Assembly (NCBI GenBank): GCA_964523105.1
Contig: CAZFZN010000039.1
Coordinates: forward strand, 1-64,000
From: V1-33 sp964523105
GTDB taxonomy: Bacteria > Verrucomicrobiota > Verrucomicrobiia > Verrucomicrobiales > V1-33
Length of the DNA stretch: 64,000 nt
Reading direction: 5' to 3'
The translations under genes were made by a program, and so were the position numbers. A model generated the notes under the pieces. The model was not told the origin of the DNA, did not search any database, and saw only the letters and a list, made by a program, of their open reading frames with translations. Below, one piece after another: positions 26,096-35,026 of the stretch; positions within the stretch are counted from its first letter, which is position 1; each line of letters starts with the position of its first letter.

Positions 26096-27429
26096 ACGAC
26101 CTCCTTCATGGGCTGGAACTGACCATCCACGAGGTAATGCGGGCGACCGGTCAGGTCGGGCACGGTGGTGGTATTCGGATTGATGCCGAAGTTGTTGTAC
26201 ATGGTGGCGAAGACTTCCTGGAAATGCACGGGGCGGTCCGCGGCTTCGCCGCCGAGGCGGTCAGTGGCGCCGATGACCTGACCGGTCTTCATGCCGCCGC
26301 CGGCGAGGAGGGCGCAGCTCACATTTGGCCAGTGGTCGCGGCCGCCGTCTTTGTTGATGCGCGGCGTTCTGCCGAACTCGCCCCAGGCGAGCACGCTCAC
26401 GTCCTTGTCCATGCCGCGGTCGTGGAGGTCCTGCACCAGCGCGGTGATGGCCTGATCGAAGTCGGGAAGGTTCTGCTTCGCGTTGCGGAAGTTCTGGCCG
26501 TGCCAGTCCCAGAAGCTGTAGCTGATGGTCACCACGCGCACGCCGGCTTCCACCAGTCGGCGGGCGAGGAGAAACTGTTCGTTCAGCCGCGGCGCGGCGT
26601 CGCCCTGGGTTTTGTCAGTGCCTTTGCCATAGCGTTCGCGGAGTTTGAGGTCCTCGCCGGAAAGATCGAGTGCCTTGAGCAGCCGTGACGATGTGAGGAT
26701 GTCGAATGCCTGCTCCGTGAAGGCATCCACACCAGTCATCGCGCCGGTGGCATCGGTTTCGCGGCGGAAGCTGTCGAAGGAAGTGAGCAGCGCGCGTCGG
26801 TCGGCGAGGCGTTCGATGGTCACGCCGTTGAGTGTCATGTCGTCCTTCACGCTGCCCATGGGCATGAACGGCGCGTGGGCTACGCCGAGGAAACTGGTGC
26901 GGCCTTGATTGTAGGGCGTGTGCTGCATCTTCGGCGAAAGGTTCACATAACACGGCACCTCCGCGCCGCCGCCCTGCACCTTGCTGACCACGCTGCCGAT
27001 CTCCGGCCAGCCACCGGGCGGCACGTTGTCATTGAGCCGGCCCGTGACGCACTGGAACGATTCGTGCCGGTCCTTCGCGCCGACCACGCTGCGGATGAAC
27101 GTGAATTTGTCTGCCATCTTCGCCATGCGCGGCAGGTGCTCGCAGATCTGAATGCCGGGCACGTTGGTGCTGATGGGCGAGAACTCCCCGCGGATTTCCG
27201 ACGGCGCATCCATCTTGAGATCGAACATGTCCTGATGCGGCGGCCCGCCCGGCAGATAGACAAGGATGAGCGCCTTCTGCGATTTCCCGCGGCCCTGTTC
27301 GGACTCCGCGCGGAGCAGTTGCGGGAATGTCAGGCCGCTCAGCCCGAGCGCGCCGATGCGCAGAAATGAGCGCCGGGAATGGCCGTCGCAAAAGCCGCGC
27401 GCGGGGGTGTTGGAGAAGAGGGTGAGCAT
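26092..27429 (-). CDS. DUF1501 Tat-exported protein (copy B)
   Basis: This is a 445-residue protein with a twin-arginine signal (SRRSFLRIGALGLSGLTFPQ). DUF1501 blocks are LVYLPGGPPHQDMFDLKMDA, FTFIRSVVGA, FLLARRLVEAGVRVVTIS, VLAWGEFGRTPRINKDGGRD and HWPNVSCALLAGGGMK. It is most similar in visible motifs to copy A next door (27805-29145), so the two look like a tandem duplication, while copy C (15763-17232) is more distant. The stop is in an ATGA overlap with the DUF1549 gene, as for many DUF1501/DUF1549 pairs in PVC genomes. Confidence 0.9.
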   Translation of the reverse strand: MLTLFSNTPARGFCDGHSRRSFLRIGALGLSGLTFPQLLRAESEQGRGKSQKALILVYLPGGPPHQDMFDLKMDAPSEIRGEFSPISTNVPGIQICEHLPRMAKMADKFTFIRSVVGAKDRHESFQCVTGRLNDNVPPGGWPEIGSVVSKVQGGGAEVPCYVNLSPKMQHTPYNQGRTSFLGVAHAPFMPMGSVKDDMTLNGVTIERLADRRALLTSFDSFRRETDATGAMTGVDAFTEQAFDILTSSRLLKALDLSGEDLKLRERYGKGTDKTQGDAAPRLNEQFLLARRLVEAGVRVVTISYSFWDWHGQNFRNAKQNLPDFDQAITALVQDLHDRGMDKDVSVLAWGEFGRTPRINKDGGRDHWPNVSCALLAGGGMKTGQVIGATDRLGGEAADRPVHFQEVFATMYNNFGINPNTTTVPDLTGRPHYLVDGQFQPMKEVV

Positions 27430-27439
27430 AGGGCACGGT

Positions 27440-27808
27440 TTATCTGGCCATTTGACCTCCCGAAGCAGGCGAAATAACGGGCTGCTGCTTCGAACGCGGG
27501 AGCCGGGAATAGACCGAGAGGCCGGTCAAAAACCCGACCGCCGCCGTAATCAGGAGATTCGTGGTCAGATAGCGTATCGCTTGTCCTAAGTGCGCCCGCT
27601 TTTCGAAAGTTCGAATGATTATCATTGGAAACACTATTGCACATGGAATCCACCCAACGCGAATAATCGTCGCAAACAGTCGCGGCTGACTCGGAACAAC
27701 CGTGACAGCCATGAAGAACCCGACCACGAGGAAGTAAGAGATCATCGCGACAATCACCACATGAAGATCAATGTGGTTAAGAAGATTTCGATGCGCGCCT
27801 TTATTCAT
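27440..27808 (-). CDS. Small three-helix membrane protein between DUF1501 paralogues
   Basis: This is a 122-residue protein starting MNKGAHRNLLNHIDLHVVIV, with hydrophobic helices near residues 17-37, 47-64 and 84-101. Its ATG overlaps the stop of DUF1501 copy A (ATGA), and its own stop is 10 bases before copy B, so it is embedded in the operon. It is richer in A and T than its neighbours. No family recognised. Position suggests a membrane partner for the exported DUF1501 proteins, or an accessory gene inserted between duplicated copies. Confidence 0.6.
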   Translation of the reverse strand: MNKGAHRNLLNHIDLHVVIVAMISYFLVVGFFMAVTVVPSQPRLFATIIRVGWIPCAIVFPMIIIRTFEKRAHLGQAIRYLTTNLLITAAVGFLTGLSVYSRLPRSKQQPVISPASGGQMAR

Positions 27809-29145
27809 CCCACCAACTCCGGCATGGGTTTGAACTGCTCCTCTACTATATACCGCGGCCTGCCGCCAAGGTCGTTCACGGTGGCGGTTTTGGTGTCTAT
27901 GCCGGCGGCGTGGTAGAGGGTGGCGAAGACTTCCTGGAAATCCACGGGGCGGCTGGCGGGTTCGCCGCCGAGGCGGTCGGTACTGCCGATGACCTGGCCG
28001 TGTTGCATTCCCCCGCACGCCAATGCGGCGCAGGAGACGCGGGGCCAGTGGTCGCGTCCGGCATCCTTGTTGATCTGCGGGGTTCTCCCAAACTCGCCCC
28101 ACACCACGACGCTCACGTCTTTATCGAGGCCCGACTGATGCAGGTCTTCGACGAGCGCGGTGAGACCGTTGTCGAGCTGCGGGAAGACTTCGCGGGCCTG
28201 ACGGAAGTTGGCGCCGTGCCAGTCCCAGCGGTTGAAGCCGACGGTGACGCAGCGCACGCCGGCTTCCACCAGGCGGCGCGCCATGAGGAATTGCTCCGGG
28301 CATTCCGGGCCGCCGTCGTCGCGGCATTTCATGGTGCCGCCGCCGTATCTGGCGCGCACAGCCTTGTCTTCCTTGTCGAGATTCAACGCTTCGGCCAATC
28401 GGCTGCTGGTGAGCACGCCCATGGCCTGCTGCTGGAAGGCGTCCATCGCTTCCATCATGCCGCTGGCGTCCACGTCGCGGCGCATGGCATCGAAGCTGGT
28501 GAGCAGGGCCTTGCGGTCGGCAAGGCGGTCGAGCGTGATGTTGTTCAGCGTGAGATCGCTCGCACCGCCACCGTTCGGCTGGAACGGAGAATGCGCAGGC
28601 CCGAGGAATCCGGCGCGGCCGGGATCGGCCCACGGGCCGTGGCCCATCTTCGGCGAGAGCCCGACGAAGGCCGGCACACCCGGCGCGCCCTGACCGTGGA
28701 TTTTCGACATCACCGCCCCGATGCTGGGCCAGCCTCCCGCGGGCATGTTCTGGTTGCCGCGTCCGGTGAGGCACTGCTCGGCGGCGTGCTGTCCGGTGCT
28801 GCCCACGACGCTGCGGATGATGCTGAACTTGTCCATCATCGCGGCCATTTTCGGGAACAGCTCGCAAATCTCGATGCCCGGGACGTTCGTCTTGATCGGC
28901 CGGAACTCGCCGCGGATTTCGGAGGGCGCGTCCATCTTCAGGTCCCACATGTCCTGGTGGGGCGGCCCGCCGGGGAGGAAGATCATGATGATGGCCTTTT
29001 TGCCGGCCGTCTTTTGTTCTGCCTCCGCCCGGAGCATTTGCGGGAGCGAAAGCCCGCCCAGCCCGAGGGCTCCGAGCCGCAAAAAGCCACGGCGATTCAC
29101 CCCGTCGCAAAAACGGGCCGATTTGGTTCCTGAGATGCTTAACAT
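27805..29145 (-). CDS. DUF1501 Tat-exported protein (copy A)
   Basis: This is a 446-residue protein, the first gene of the minus-strand run. The twin-arginine segment is NRRGFLRLGALGLGGLSLPQ. DUF1501 landmarks are IIMIFLPGGPPHQDMWDLKM, FSIIRSVVGSTGQHAAEQ, FLMARRLVEAGVRCVTVGFN, VVVWGEFGRTPQINKDAGRD and HWPRVSCAALACGGM. The N-terminal Tat motif implies export as a folded protein, possibly metal-loaded, consistent with an alkaline-phosphatase-like fold. Enzymatic role unproven. Confidence 0.9.
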   Translation of the reverse strand: MLSISGTKSARFCDGVNRRGFLRLGALGLGGLSLPQMLRAEAEQKTAGKKAIIMIFLPGGPPHQDMWDLKMDAPSEIRGEFRPIKTNVPGIEICELFPKMAAMMDKFSIIRSVVGSTGQHAAEQCLTGRGNQNMPAGGWPSIGAVMSKIHGQGAPGVPAFVGLSPKMGHGPWADPGRAGFLGPAHSPFQPNGGGASDLTLNNITLDRLADRKALLTSFDAMRRDVDASGMMEAMDAFQQQAMGVLTSSRLAEALNLDKEDKAVRARYGGGTMKCRDDGGPECPEQFLMARRLVEAGVRCVTVGFNRWDWHGANFRQAREVFPQLDNGLTALVEDLHQSGLDKDVSVVVWGEFGRTPQINKDAGRDHWPRVSCAALACGGMQHGQVIGSTDRLGGEPASRPVDFQEVFATLYHAAGIDTKTATVNDLGGRPRYIVEEQFKPMPELVG

Positions 29146-29507
29146 ACGCGGGTGCAGCGGGGCTAAGGAGAGAAACGCGGATCAGGGCCGCGCGGCGATG
29201 GGTTGGTGGTGAAAGGTTCCGGCGGGGAGCCGCCGGGCGGATGATTAAGGGAACCGAAGGAAGTATCTTTCTTCCTTACGGAATTTTCAGCCTCCGCATT
29301 TCCGGAGTGGTTTGGGCGGATTTTCCCGCACCGATCCGACGCTCCCAGGGACTTTTGGGCGGGGAGGAGGTGGACAGTGCTCAGTTCTCAGTGCTCAGTG
29401 GGGGGAGGACTGTGCACTGAGATCTGTGCACTGCTGGAGATGCACGCCGACCGACTTGCTTCCCCCGCGCGGCCCGACATCATCGCCAACCCCAAACCCT
29501 GCCCCGC
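29146..29507. other. Intergenic region between divergent genes, with CAGTG-rich repeats
   Basis: This 362-bp gap separates the divergent DUF1501 and HerA-like genes and should hold both promoters; no clear -35/-10 pair was identified. It contains a run of related words at 29374-29433, including AGTGCTCAGTTCTCAGTG (29376-29393), which recurs in exact inverse at 52001-52018. No coding sequence is supported here. Confidence 0.6.
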
Positions 29508-31937
29508 ATGAACATCACCGCCGCCGACTACGAGAAACCGGGCGCCTTCTACCTCGGACGCGAATACGACATCGCCAGCAAACAGATGTCCGACCGGCTG
29601 GTGATGTATGATTCCAAAGACCTCGTCACCCACGGCGTGGTGCTGGGCATGACCGGCAGCGGCAAGACCGGTCTGTGCCTCGCCATTCTGGAGGAGGCGG
29701 CGCTGGATAAGGTGCCGGCGATCATCATTGATCCCAAGGGCGACATTGCGAATCTGCTGCTGACGTTTCCGAACCTGAGCGGCGCGGAGTTCCGTCCCTG
29801 GGTCAATGAAGAGGACGCGGCGAAGAAGGGCCAGACGCCCGATGACTACGCCGCGGCGCAGGCGGAGATGTGGAAGAAGGGGCTCGCCGAGTGGGGGCAG
29901 AGCGGTGAGCGCATTCAAAAGCTGCGCGACACGGTGGACGTGAATGTCTTTACCCCGGGGAGCAATGCGGGCATTCCCGTGAGCATTCTGGCATCGCTGG
30001 CGGCCCCGCCGTTTGAAGTCGTGGACGATGCGGAGCTGTTCTCCGAGCGCATCGAGAGCACGGCGAGCAGTTTGCTCGGTTTGATAGGTCTGGATGCGGA
30101 TCCCATCAATTCGCGCGAGCACATTTTGCTCTCTCAGGTGCTGGAGCGGTCGTGGCGCGCGAAGACGGATCTCGACCTTGAGAAGATCATCGGAGCCGTG
30201 CAGGCGCCTCCGTTTGATAAGATAGGAGTGGTGGCGCTGGAGGAATTCCTGCCGGAGAAAAAGCGCAGCGAACTGGCCATGAAGCTGAACAGTCTGCTGG
30301 CGTCGCCTGGTTTCCAGACATGGCTGACGGGCGAGGCCCTCGACATTCAGAAACTGCTCACTGCGCCGGACGGCCGGCCGCGCGTCAGCGTGCTGAGCAT
30401 CGCGCACCTCGGCGACGCCGAGCGCATGTTCTTTGTCAGTCTGGTGCTGAATCAACTGGTCGGCTGGATGCGCGGCCAGAGCGGCACTACCAGTCTGCGC
30501 GCGCTGCTCTACATGGATGAAATCTTCGGCTTCCTGCCGCCGACGCAAAACCCGCCGAGCAAGAAGCCGATGATGATCCTGCTGAAACAGGCGCGTGCGT
30601 TCGGCGTGGGCGTGCTCCTGGCGACGCAGAATCCCGTGGACCTCGACTACAAGGCGCTCAGCAACATGGGCACCTGGTGGCTGGGCCGCCTGCAAACGGA
30701 ACGCGACAAAGCCCGCGTGCTCGACGGCCTGGAGGGCGCGGCGACGTCGCAGGGCGCGAAGTTTGATCGCGCCAGCATGGACAAAATGCTCGCCGCCCTG
30801 GGGAACCGCATCTTTCTGATGAACAACGTCCACGATGACGCGCCGCTCGTCATGCAGGTGCGCTGGTGTCTCAGTTATCTGCGCGGCCCGCTGACGCGCA
30901 CGCAGATCAAGACGCTGATGGATCCGAAGCGCTCGGCATTCGCCGGTGCCGCCGCGCCCGCAGCGAAAACGGAAACCAACAGCGCCGCCGGTGCGCCGCC
31001 GGACCTGCCGCCGTCGCTGGCGCAGTATTATCTGCCCATCACAAGTCCCGCCGCCTCGCCGCTGCCGGTAGTTTACAAACCGGCGCTGCTGGTGGCGGCG
31101 GAAGTGCTCTTTGCGGACAAGGCGAAGGATTTGAATGAGAAGCGAGTGCTGACATGGCTGACGCCGCTGGGCGCGGACGATACGGCGCTGCCCGGTCAGT
31201 CGAATGCGGTGAAGCTCGATGTCGATAAGCTCAGCCGCGAGCCGCTGCCGGGCACGCCGTCCTGGGCTGCGCTGCCGCTCTTTGCGCGCAAGACGAGCAC
31301 TTACACTGATGCCAAAGAAGCCGCTGTGGACCGCATTTACACGGAGGAGGGTCTGGACCTGTTCTACAGCGCGGCGACGGAGGAATACAGTCACGCCGGT
31401 GAGAGCGAAGCCGATTTCCGCACGCGCCTTGCCGCCAAAGCGAGTGCCGCCCGCGAGGCCGAGCTGGCGAAGCTGGAAACGAAATTCGCCGTCAAACGCC
31501 GCAACATCGAGGAGGACCGCGCCCGCGCCAAAGCCGCCATCGCCCGCGAGCAAAGTCAGCGAAACACCGGCTGCATCAGCACGCTGATGAGCATGCTGGG
31601 ACCCATTCTGAAAGTTGCCTCAGGCAAACGCGGCGCAGGCGGCCTCGGCGGTCTCGCCACCGCCGGGCGCAGCGCCGCGCGCACCATGCAGCAGCAGGGC
31701 GACATCGGCCGCGCGGAAGATCGCCTGAAATTGGTGGAGGAGGAAGCCGCTGCGCTGGAGGCTGAGATCAGTAGAGCGCAGCAGGAAGTGCGCGAGCGCT
31801 ACGACACCGGCGCGGAGAAGTTCCGCACCGAAACCGTGAAGCCGCTCAAGAAGAACATCGTCATCACCGCCGCGGGCCTTGCGTGGGTGCCGTGGTATGA
31901 CCTGGGCGGCGGCAATCTGGAGCCGGCGTTCGAGTAA
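29508..31937 (+). CDS. HerA/FtsK-type ATP-binding protein (DUF87/DUF853-like)
   Basis: This is an 809-residue protein. The N-terminal part holds a HerA-like ATPase core: Walker A GMTGSGKTG (about residues 47-55), IIIDPKGDIANLL, Walker B LLYMDEIFGFLPP (about 338-350), and sensor region LLATQNPVDLDY with the arginine-bearing RLQTERDKAR. A linker and a DUF853-like middle follow, then a charged coiled coil (about 630-690 and 725-780) and a short C-terminal hydrophobic end. Such proteins probably pump or remodel DNA as hexamers; no nuclease partner is adjacent. It is transcribed alone, divergent from the DUF1501 run. Confidence 0.8.
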   Translation: MNITAADYEKPGAFYLGREYDIASKQMSDRLVMYDSKDLVTHGVVLGMTGSGKTGLCLAILEEAALDKVPAIIIDPKGDIANLLLTFPNLSGAEFRPWVNEEDAAKKGQTPDDYAAAQAEMWKKGLAEWGQSGERIQKLRDTVDVNVFTPGSNAGIPVSILASLAAPPFEVVDDAELFSERIESTASSLLGLIGLDADPINSREHILLSQVLERSWRAKTDLDLEKIIGAVQAPPFDKIGVVALEEFLPEKKRSELAMKLNSLLASPGFQTWLTGEALDIQKLLTAPDGRPRVSVLSIAHLGDAERMFFVSLVLNQLVGWMRGQSGTTSLRALLYMDEIFGFLPPTQNPPSKKPMMILLKQARAFGVGVLLATQNPVDLDYKALSNMGTWWLGRLQTERDKARVLDGLEGAATSQGAKFDRASMDKMLAALGNRIFLMNNVHDDAPLVMQVRWCLSYLRGPLTRTQIKTLMDPKRSAFAGAAAPAAKTETNSAAGAPPDLPPSLAQYYLPITSPAASPLPVVYKPALLVAAEVLFADKAKDLNEKRVLTWLTPLGADDTALPGQSNAVKLDVDKLSREPLPGTPSWAALPLFARKTSTYTDAKEAAVDRIYTEEGLDLFYSAATEEYSHAGESEADFRTRLAAKASAAREAELAKLETKFAVKRRNIEEDRARAKAAIAREQSQRNTGCISTLMSMLGPILKVASGKRGAGGLGGLATAGRSAARTMQQQGDIGRAEDRLKLVEEEAAALEAEISRAQQEVRERYDTGAEKFRTETVKPLKKNIVITAAGLAWVPWYDLGGGNLEPAFE

Positions 31938-31939
31938 GC

Positions 31940-32018
31940 GGAGCGCGGAGTTGCACTCCGCATTCGTTTCGTATCGCCCCGGGCCTTCGGATTCGGGCGG
32001 AGTGCAGCTCCGCGCTCC
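31940..32018. terminator. Inverted-repeat pair between convergent genes (REP family 2)
   Basis: A 22-bp word at 31940-31961 (containing GCGGAGTTGCACTCCGC) returns in reverse complement at 31997-32018 with one mismatch, 35 bases apart. Each copy is also a small hairpin. The pair fills the gap between the stop codons of the HerA-like and cytochrome-like genes, where it could terminate transcription from both sides, although no T-tract is present. Related copies occur near 45.0 and 46.2 kb. Confidence 0.65.
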
Positions 32019-32021
32019 GGA

Positions 32022-33317
32022 TTACGACTTCCAGTAATCCGGCAGTCCCGCTTTGGTGGCGCAGAGGATTTCGAGAATGTCCTGACGTTCCGAAGCGCTG
32101 AGATGCTCGTAGCCGCGCACCGGGGTTTTGGCGGTCAGGATTTCGTGCAGGCGTTTGTAGAGCAGCTCGCGGAATTTATCCGGCAGGGCATCCCAGGAAC
32201 GGCTGTAGATGAGGTAGCTGCAGCGGTGTTTGAAGAGCCGCGTGAGAAGCTGGAAATCCCGGAGCGAGCGCCCGTCGGGTGTGGCTTTGCGGCTGGCGCG
32301 GAATGCTTCCTGGAATGCCGGGCCGCCGTCCACGCCGCCTTCCGGCATGGGTGCTTCCTCACAAAACAGCAGACAGCGCAGGATTTTTTCGGCGTGACTG
32401 TTGGCGACCGTCAGGCAGGAGCCGGTGAATTCGTCGGTGGCCGGCTCGCCGAGTTCTTTGCGCAGATCAGTCTGGCGGCGAATGGCCGTGCGCACGTCGT
32501 AGGATGCCTCGGTGAGGCGGCTTTGCATGGCCACCTGATGCTCCAGTGTCATGAGCGCCACGATGTCGCTGTCGCCGCGCAGATAGCGCGAGGCGTCGAA
32601 GAACTTCTCCAAAGAAGTGACGTTCGCTCCCTGCGCTTTGTCGAGGGTCACCGTGCCGTCTTTGGCCTGCGTGGCAAAGACATTGCCCATGTGGTTCATG
32701 GTCCCGTGCTTGCCGGTGACATACCAGCCGCCCCAGCGCTCTTCGATGGGACTGGTGTGATCGATGAGCGAAGTGCCCGCCTGGAGCAGCACGCCGCCGT
32801 CGTTGTCAGAGGAAACCGAGCGCAGGAAAACTCCCGGCACGCGATTGGTCATGCCCGCGCCGTGGCAGTTCATGCAGGAGTCCATGCGGTCCAGCCGCGG
32901 CACCGCGCGATCCACGCGGGCGGTGTTGAGCGAATAGAAAACCGGCCCGAGCACCGGGTCCACGCCGGCGAATTCCATCAGTCCGCCCGGCACCCAGCCG
33001 ACGTAGCATTCATCATTGAAGAACATCGCCCGCGGCGTTGACGGGCCGATGCGGTCGCGCTGAAAACTGGTTTTGGAGAACACCAGCACCTGGCTTTCCA
33101 CGGGCACGTGCAGAGCCTTGAGCACCGCGTGCAGCGCTTCTTTGCCGCCGTCCGCTTCCAGTTTCAATTCGCCGGAAGCGAGCGCCTTGTCCAGCTTCGT
33201 ACAGGTGTCGGAAAGCGGAGCCGTCCAGTAATTGTGAGGCTCCTCTTCATAGTCGAGCCGCTGCGCGCGCGCAGACAGGGCGGCGGTCAGGACGAGAAGA
33301 GCAGTAAGTGACTTCAT
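32022..33317 (-). CDS. Exported cytochrome-c-like protein
   Basis: This is a 431-residue protein with a signal peptide (MKSLTALLVLTAALSARAQR). The single haem-type motif is MDSCMNCHGAGM (CxxCH near residue 140). Surrounding motifs, LVFSKTSFQRDRIGPSTPRA, FFNDECYVGWVPGG and YLRGDSDIVALMTLEHQVAM, are shared by a group of PVC exported proteins whose function I do not know. The start at the ATG gives the signal peptide; upstream in-frame sequence overlaps the next gene and looks random. Adjacent to an L,D-transpeptidase on the same strand, separated by 20 bases, so probably co-transcribed. Confidence 0.75.
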   Translation of the reverse strand: MKSLTALLVLTAALSARAQRLDYEEEPHNYWTAPLSDTCTKLDKALASGELKLEADGGKEALHAVLKALHVPVESQVLVFSKTSFQRDRIGPSTPRAMFFNDECYVGWVPGGLMEFAGVDPVLGPVFYSLNTARVDRAVPRLDRMDSCMNCHGAGMTNRVPGVFLRSVSSDNDGGVLLQAGTSLIDHTSPIEERWGGWYVTGKHGTMNHMGNVFATQAKDGTVTLDKAQGANVTSLEKFFDASRYLRGDSDIVALMTLEHQVAMQSRLTEASYDVRTAIRRQTDLRKELGEPATDEFTGSCLTVANSHAEKILRCLLFCEEAPMPEGGVDGGPAFQEAFRASRKATPDGRSLRDFQLLTRLFKHRCSYLIYSRSWDALPDKFRELLYKRLHEILTAKTPVRGYEHLSASERQDILEILCATKAGLPDYWKS

Positions 33318-33337
33318 GCGGGAATGCTGATTCGTGA

Positions 33338-34123
33338 TCAACGCGCCGGCTGCGCACTTTTTGTCGAAGGCCCCGCTGTTCCTCCGGAGGGCATCCCCCA
33401 ACCGGGGGAGTATTTCGGCCATTCGGCTGCCGGAAGCTGTGCCAGCAGCGGGTGCTTCGCGGCATCCAGCCACGCGATGACACGCTTCATGTCGCGCGCA
33501 CTCATGGCCGTGCAGCCGGACGTGGTCGAGCGCGGGCCATTCCAGATGTGAAGAAAAATACACGATCCGCCGCCGGGGCGCTGCTGCCAGTTGTGCCGCA
33601 CGATGACCCCGCGCCGATAGACTCCGCTTTTGGGCCGCATGTCTTCTGCGCTGTTCCAGTCCTTTTGAACCTTCGAGCCGTCCACCACGCGGTTGTAGTG
33701 ACGCGACTTCGGATCGTCTACGCCGGCGTGATGCGCGGTCATTTGCCGCCACGGCCAGCGCACCGCACCGGATTTTGCGGCGGGCATTTCCCCGAATGCT
33801 GCGTCCAGCTCAAAAACTCCCGCGGGGGAGCAGCCGTCGCCCTCCTTTTTCACCACGATGCCGCGCGGCGTGCGGTGCAGTCCGCGGCCCCAGCGCAGTC
33901 CGCTGCGTCCCAGCACTACGGGAATGGATTTGCCGTCCTGACGCCACGCGCCGCGCGCGGCATCGCGCACCCACAGCGTGAGCGTTCCCTGCGTGGCATT
34001 CCATGCCGGCGTTTCCACGCGCAGCAATTGCCGGCACGCGGACGACACGGGAGCAGCGCCCGCAGCCGGTGCGGGAATGGAGGCGGCGGCAGTGAGCATG
34101 GCGAGAGCAGTGCGGCGGGTCAT
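33338..34123 (-). CDS. L,D-transpeptidase-like (YkuD) exported protein
   Basis: This is a 261-residue protein. The start MTRRTALAMLTAAASIPAPA gives a Tat/Sec signal. The YkuD-like catalytic region is GSCIFLHIWNGPRSTTSGCT (about residues 200-219), holding the His-x-x-Trp and Ser/Thr-x-Gly-Cys-Thr pattern with Cys as the nucleophile. Upstream LRWGRGLHRTP and GDGCSPAGVFELDAAFGE fit the family. It probably makes 3-3 peptidoglycan cross-links or attaches proteins to the wall. The palindromic operator at 34246 lies 123 bases upstream, so the ArsR-type regulator next door may control it. Confidence 0.8.
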   Translation of the reverse strand: MTRRTALAMLTAAASIPAPAAGAAPVSSACRQLLRVETPAWNATQGTLTLWVRDAARGAWRQDGKSIPVVLGRSGLRWGRGLHRTPRGIVVKKEGDGCSPAGVFELDAAFGEMPAAKSGAVRWPWRQMTAHHAGVDDPKSRHYNRVVDGSKVQKDWNSAEDMRPKSGVYRRGVIVRHNWQQRPGGGSCIFLHIWNGPRSTTSGCTAMSARDMKRVIAWLDAAKHPLLAQLPAAEWPKYSPGWGMPSGGTAGPSTKSAQPAR

Positions 34124-34245
34124 CACGTCAACATGGCACGACGGATGGTGTCCGTGAAGTGAACTCTGCATGCCGATGAACTCGAATCGCAGAAAGAAAG
34201 CAGGCGTCAGGTCCTTCCGGTTCAGCGTGATCGCCCGCGCTGATT

Positions 34246-34263
34246 CACACTTTGCAAAGTGTG
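34246..34263. promoter_or_regulatory. Palindromic operator, site 1
   Basis: CACACTTTGCAAAGTGTG is a perfect 18-bp palindrome, identical to the site at 34867-34884. It lies upstream of the L,D-transpeptidase gene and downstream of the ArsR gene. Symmetry, duplication and position around a winged-helix repressor gene make it a likely ArsR binding site. Confidence 0.7.
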
Positions 34264-34300
34264 GTATTCACGGCCCGGAGCTGAGGCTGTCCTGGCTGAT

Positions 34301-34864
34301 TCAAGTCTTCGCGAGCCGGGAGAGCATCTGTCCGAGTTCATCAGTGCGCTCGACCGCCGCCCAGTGGTCCGCATGGCAGGTCACGAACCCGCGTGTTTCA
34401 AGCTTCTTGAGGTGCCGCAGCAGAGCCGGCGGCGGAATGCGGGTCGCCGACTGCAGTTGCTCCAGCGTGAGCGGGCCCTGCGCGAGCGCGCGATACATCT
34501 CCAGCCGGCGCGGATGGGTGAAGGCAGTCGCCAGTGAGAACACCGCCTCCACCGGGCTGCGTTCGCGGCGCAGCACCTTCCGCAGGGCCGGCATCAGGGC
34601 CGCAGCGCCGGCGGTGGTTGTGCCGCCGGCGAGCCGATAGCGGACATAGCGGTGCTGGCGCTTGACCGTGAGCAGCCCGCGCGACTCCAGCGCGCGCAGG
34701 TTCTGACTGGTCAGCGGCATTGAGAGGCTCAGCCGGGCAGCCACTTCGGACACCGACAACTCCTGTTCCTGCGACAGCAGCCGCAGCGTCTCCAGACGCG
34801 CGCGGTTCGCCAGGATGCGGCACGTGCGCCAGAGGGTTGGATTCAGTGAAGCCGGCGGGTTCAT
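34301..34864 (-). CDS. ArsR-type repressor with two winged-helix domains
   Basis: This is a 187-residue protein, about twice the usual ArsR length. The first winged helix is residues about 10-75 (LANRARLETLRLLSQEQELS, VSEVAARLSLSMPLTSQNLR). The second is about 105-170 (AFTHPRRLEMYRALAQGPLT, LEQLQSATRIPPPALLRHLK). No CxC metal site is visible, so it may sense a non-metal signal. Its ATG lies 2 bases from a perfect palindrome, implying autorepression. The same palindrome stands before the L,D-transpeptidase gene, and the PpiC gene diverges on the other side, so one regulator may control both neighbours. Confidence 0.8.
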   Translation of the reverse strand: MNPPASLNPTLWRTCRILANRARLETLRLLSQEQELSVSEVAARLSLSMPLTSQNLRALESRGLLTVKRQHRYVRYRLAGGTTTAGAAALMPALRKVLRRERSPVEAVFSLATAFTHPRRLEMYRALAQGPLTLEQLQSATRIPPPALLRHLKKLETRGFVTCHADHWAAVERTDELGQMLSRLAKT

Positions 34865-34886
34865 TTCACACTTTGCAAAGTGTGAA
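34865..34886. promoter_or_regulatory. Palindromic operator, site 2
   Basis: The central 18 bp, CACACTTTGCAAAGTGTG, are identical to site 1. Here the symmetry extends to 22 bp with flanking TT/AA. The site covers the leader and likely ribosome-binding region of the ArsR gene and faces the divergent PpiC gene, so binding would block the regulator and possibly PpiC transcription. Confidence 0.75.
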
Positions 34887-35026
34887 TCAAGGACCCGTTC
34901 TCCTGCAACGGCATCTTTAATCAGGGGGAAGGGGCACCGGTCCTTTCCCGCCGCACGGCTGCGGACTTCGCGTTGGAGCAGGCTGCGCGGTTGCAGTTGC
35001 TTCTGAGTGCCTCATCGCAGGTAACC

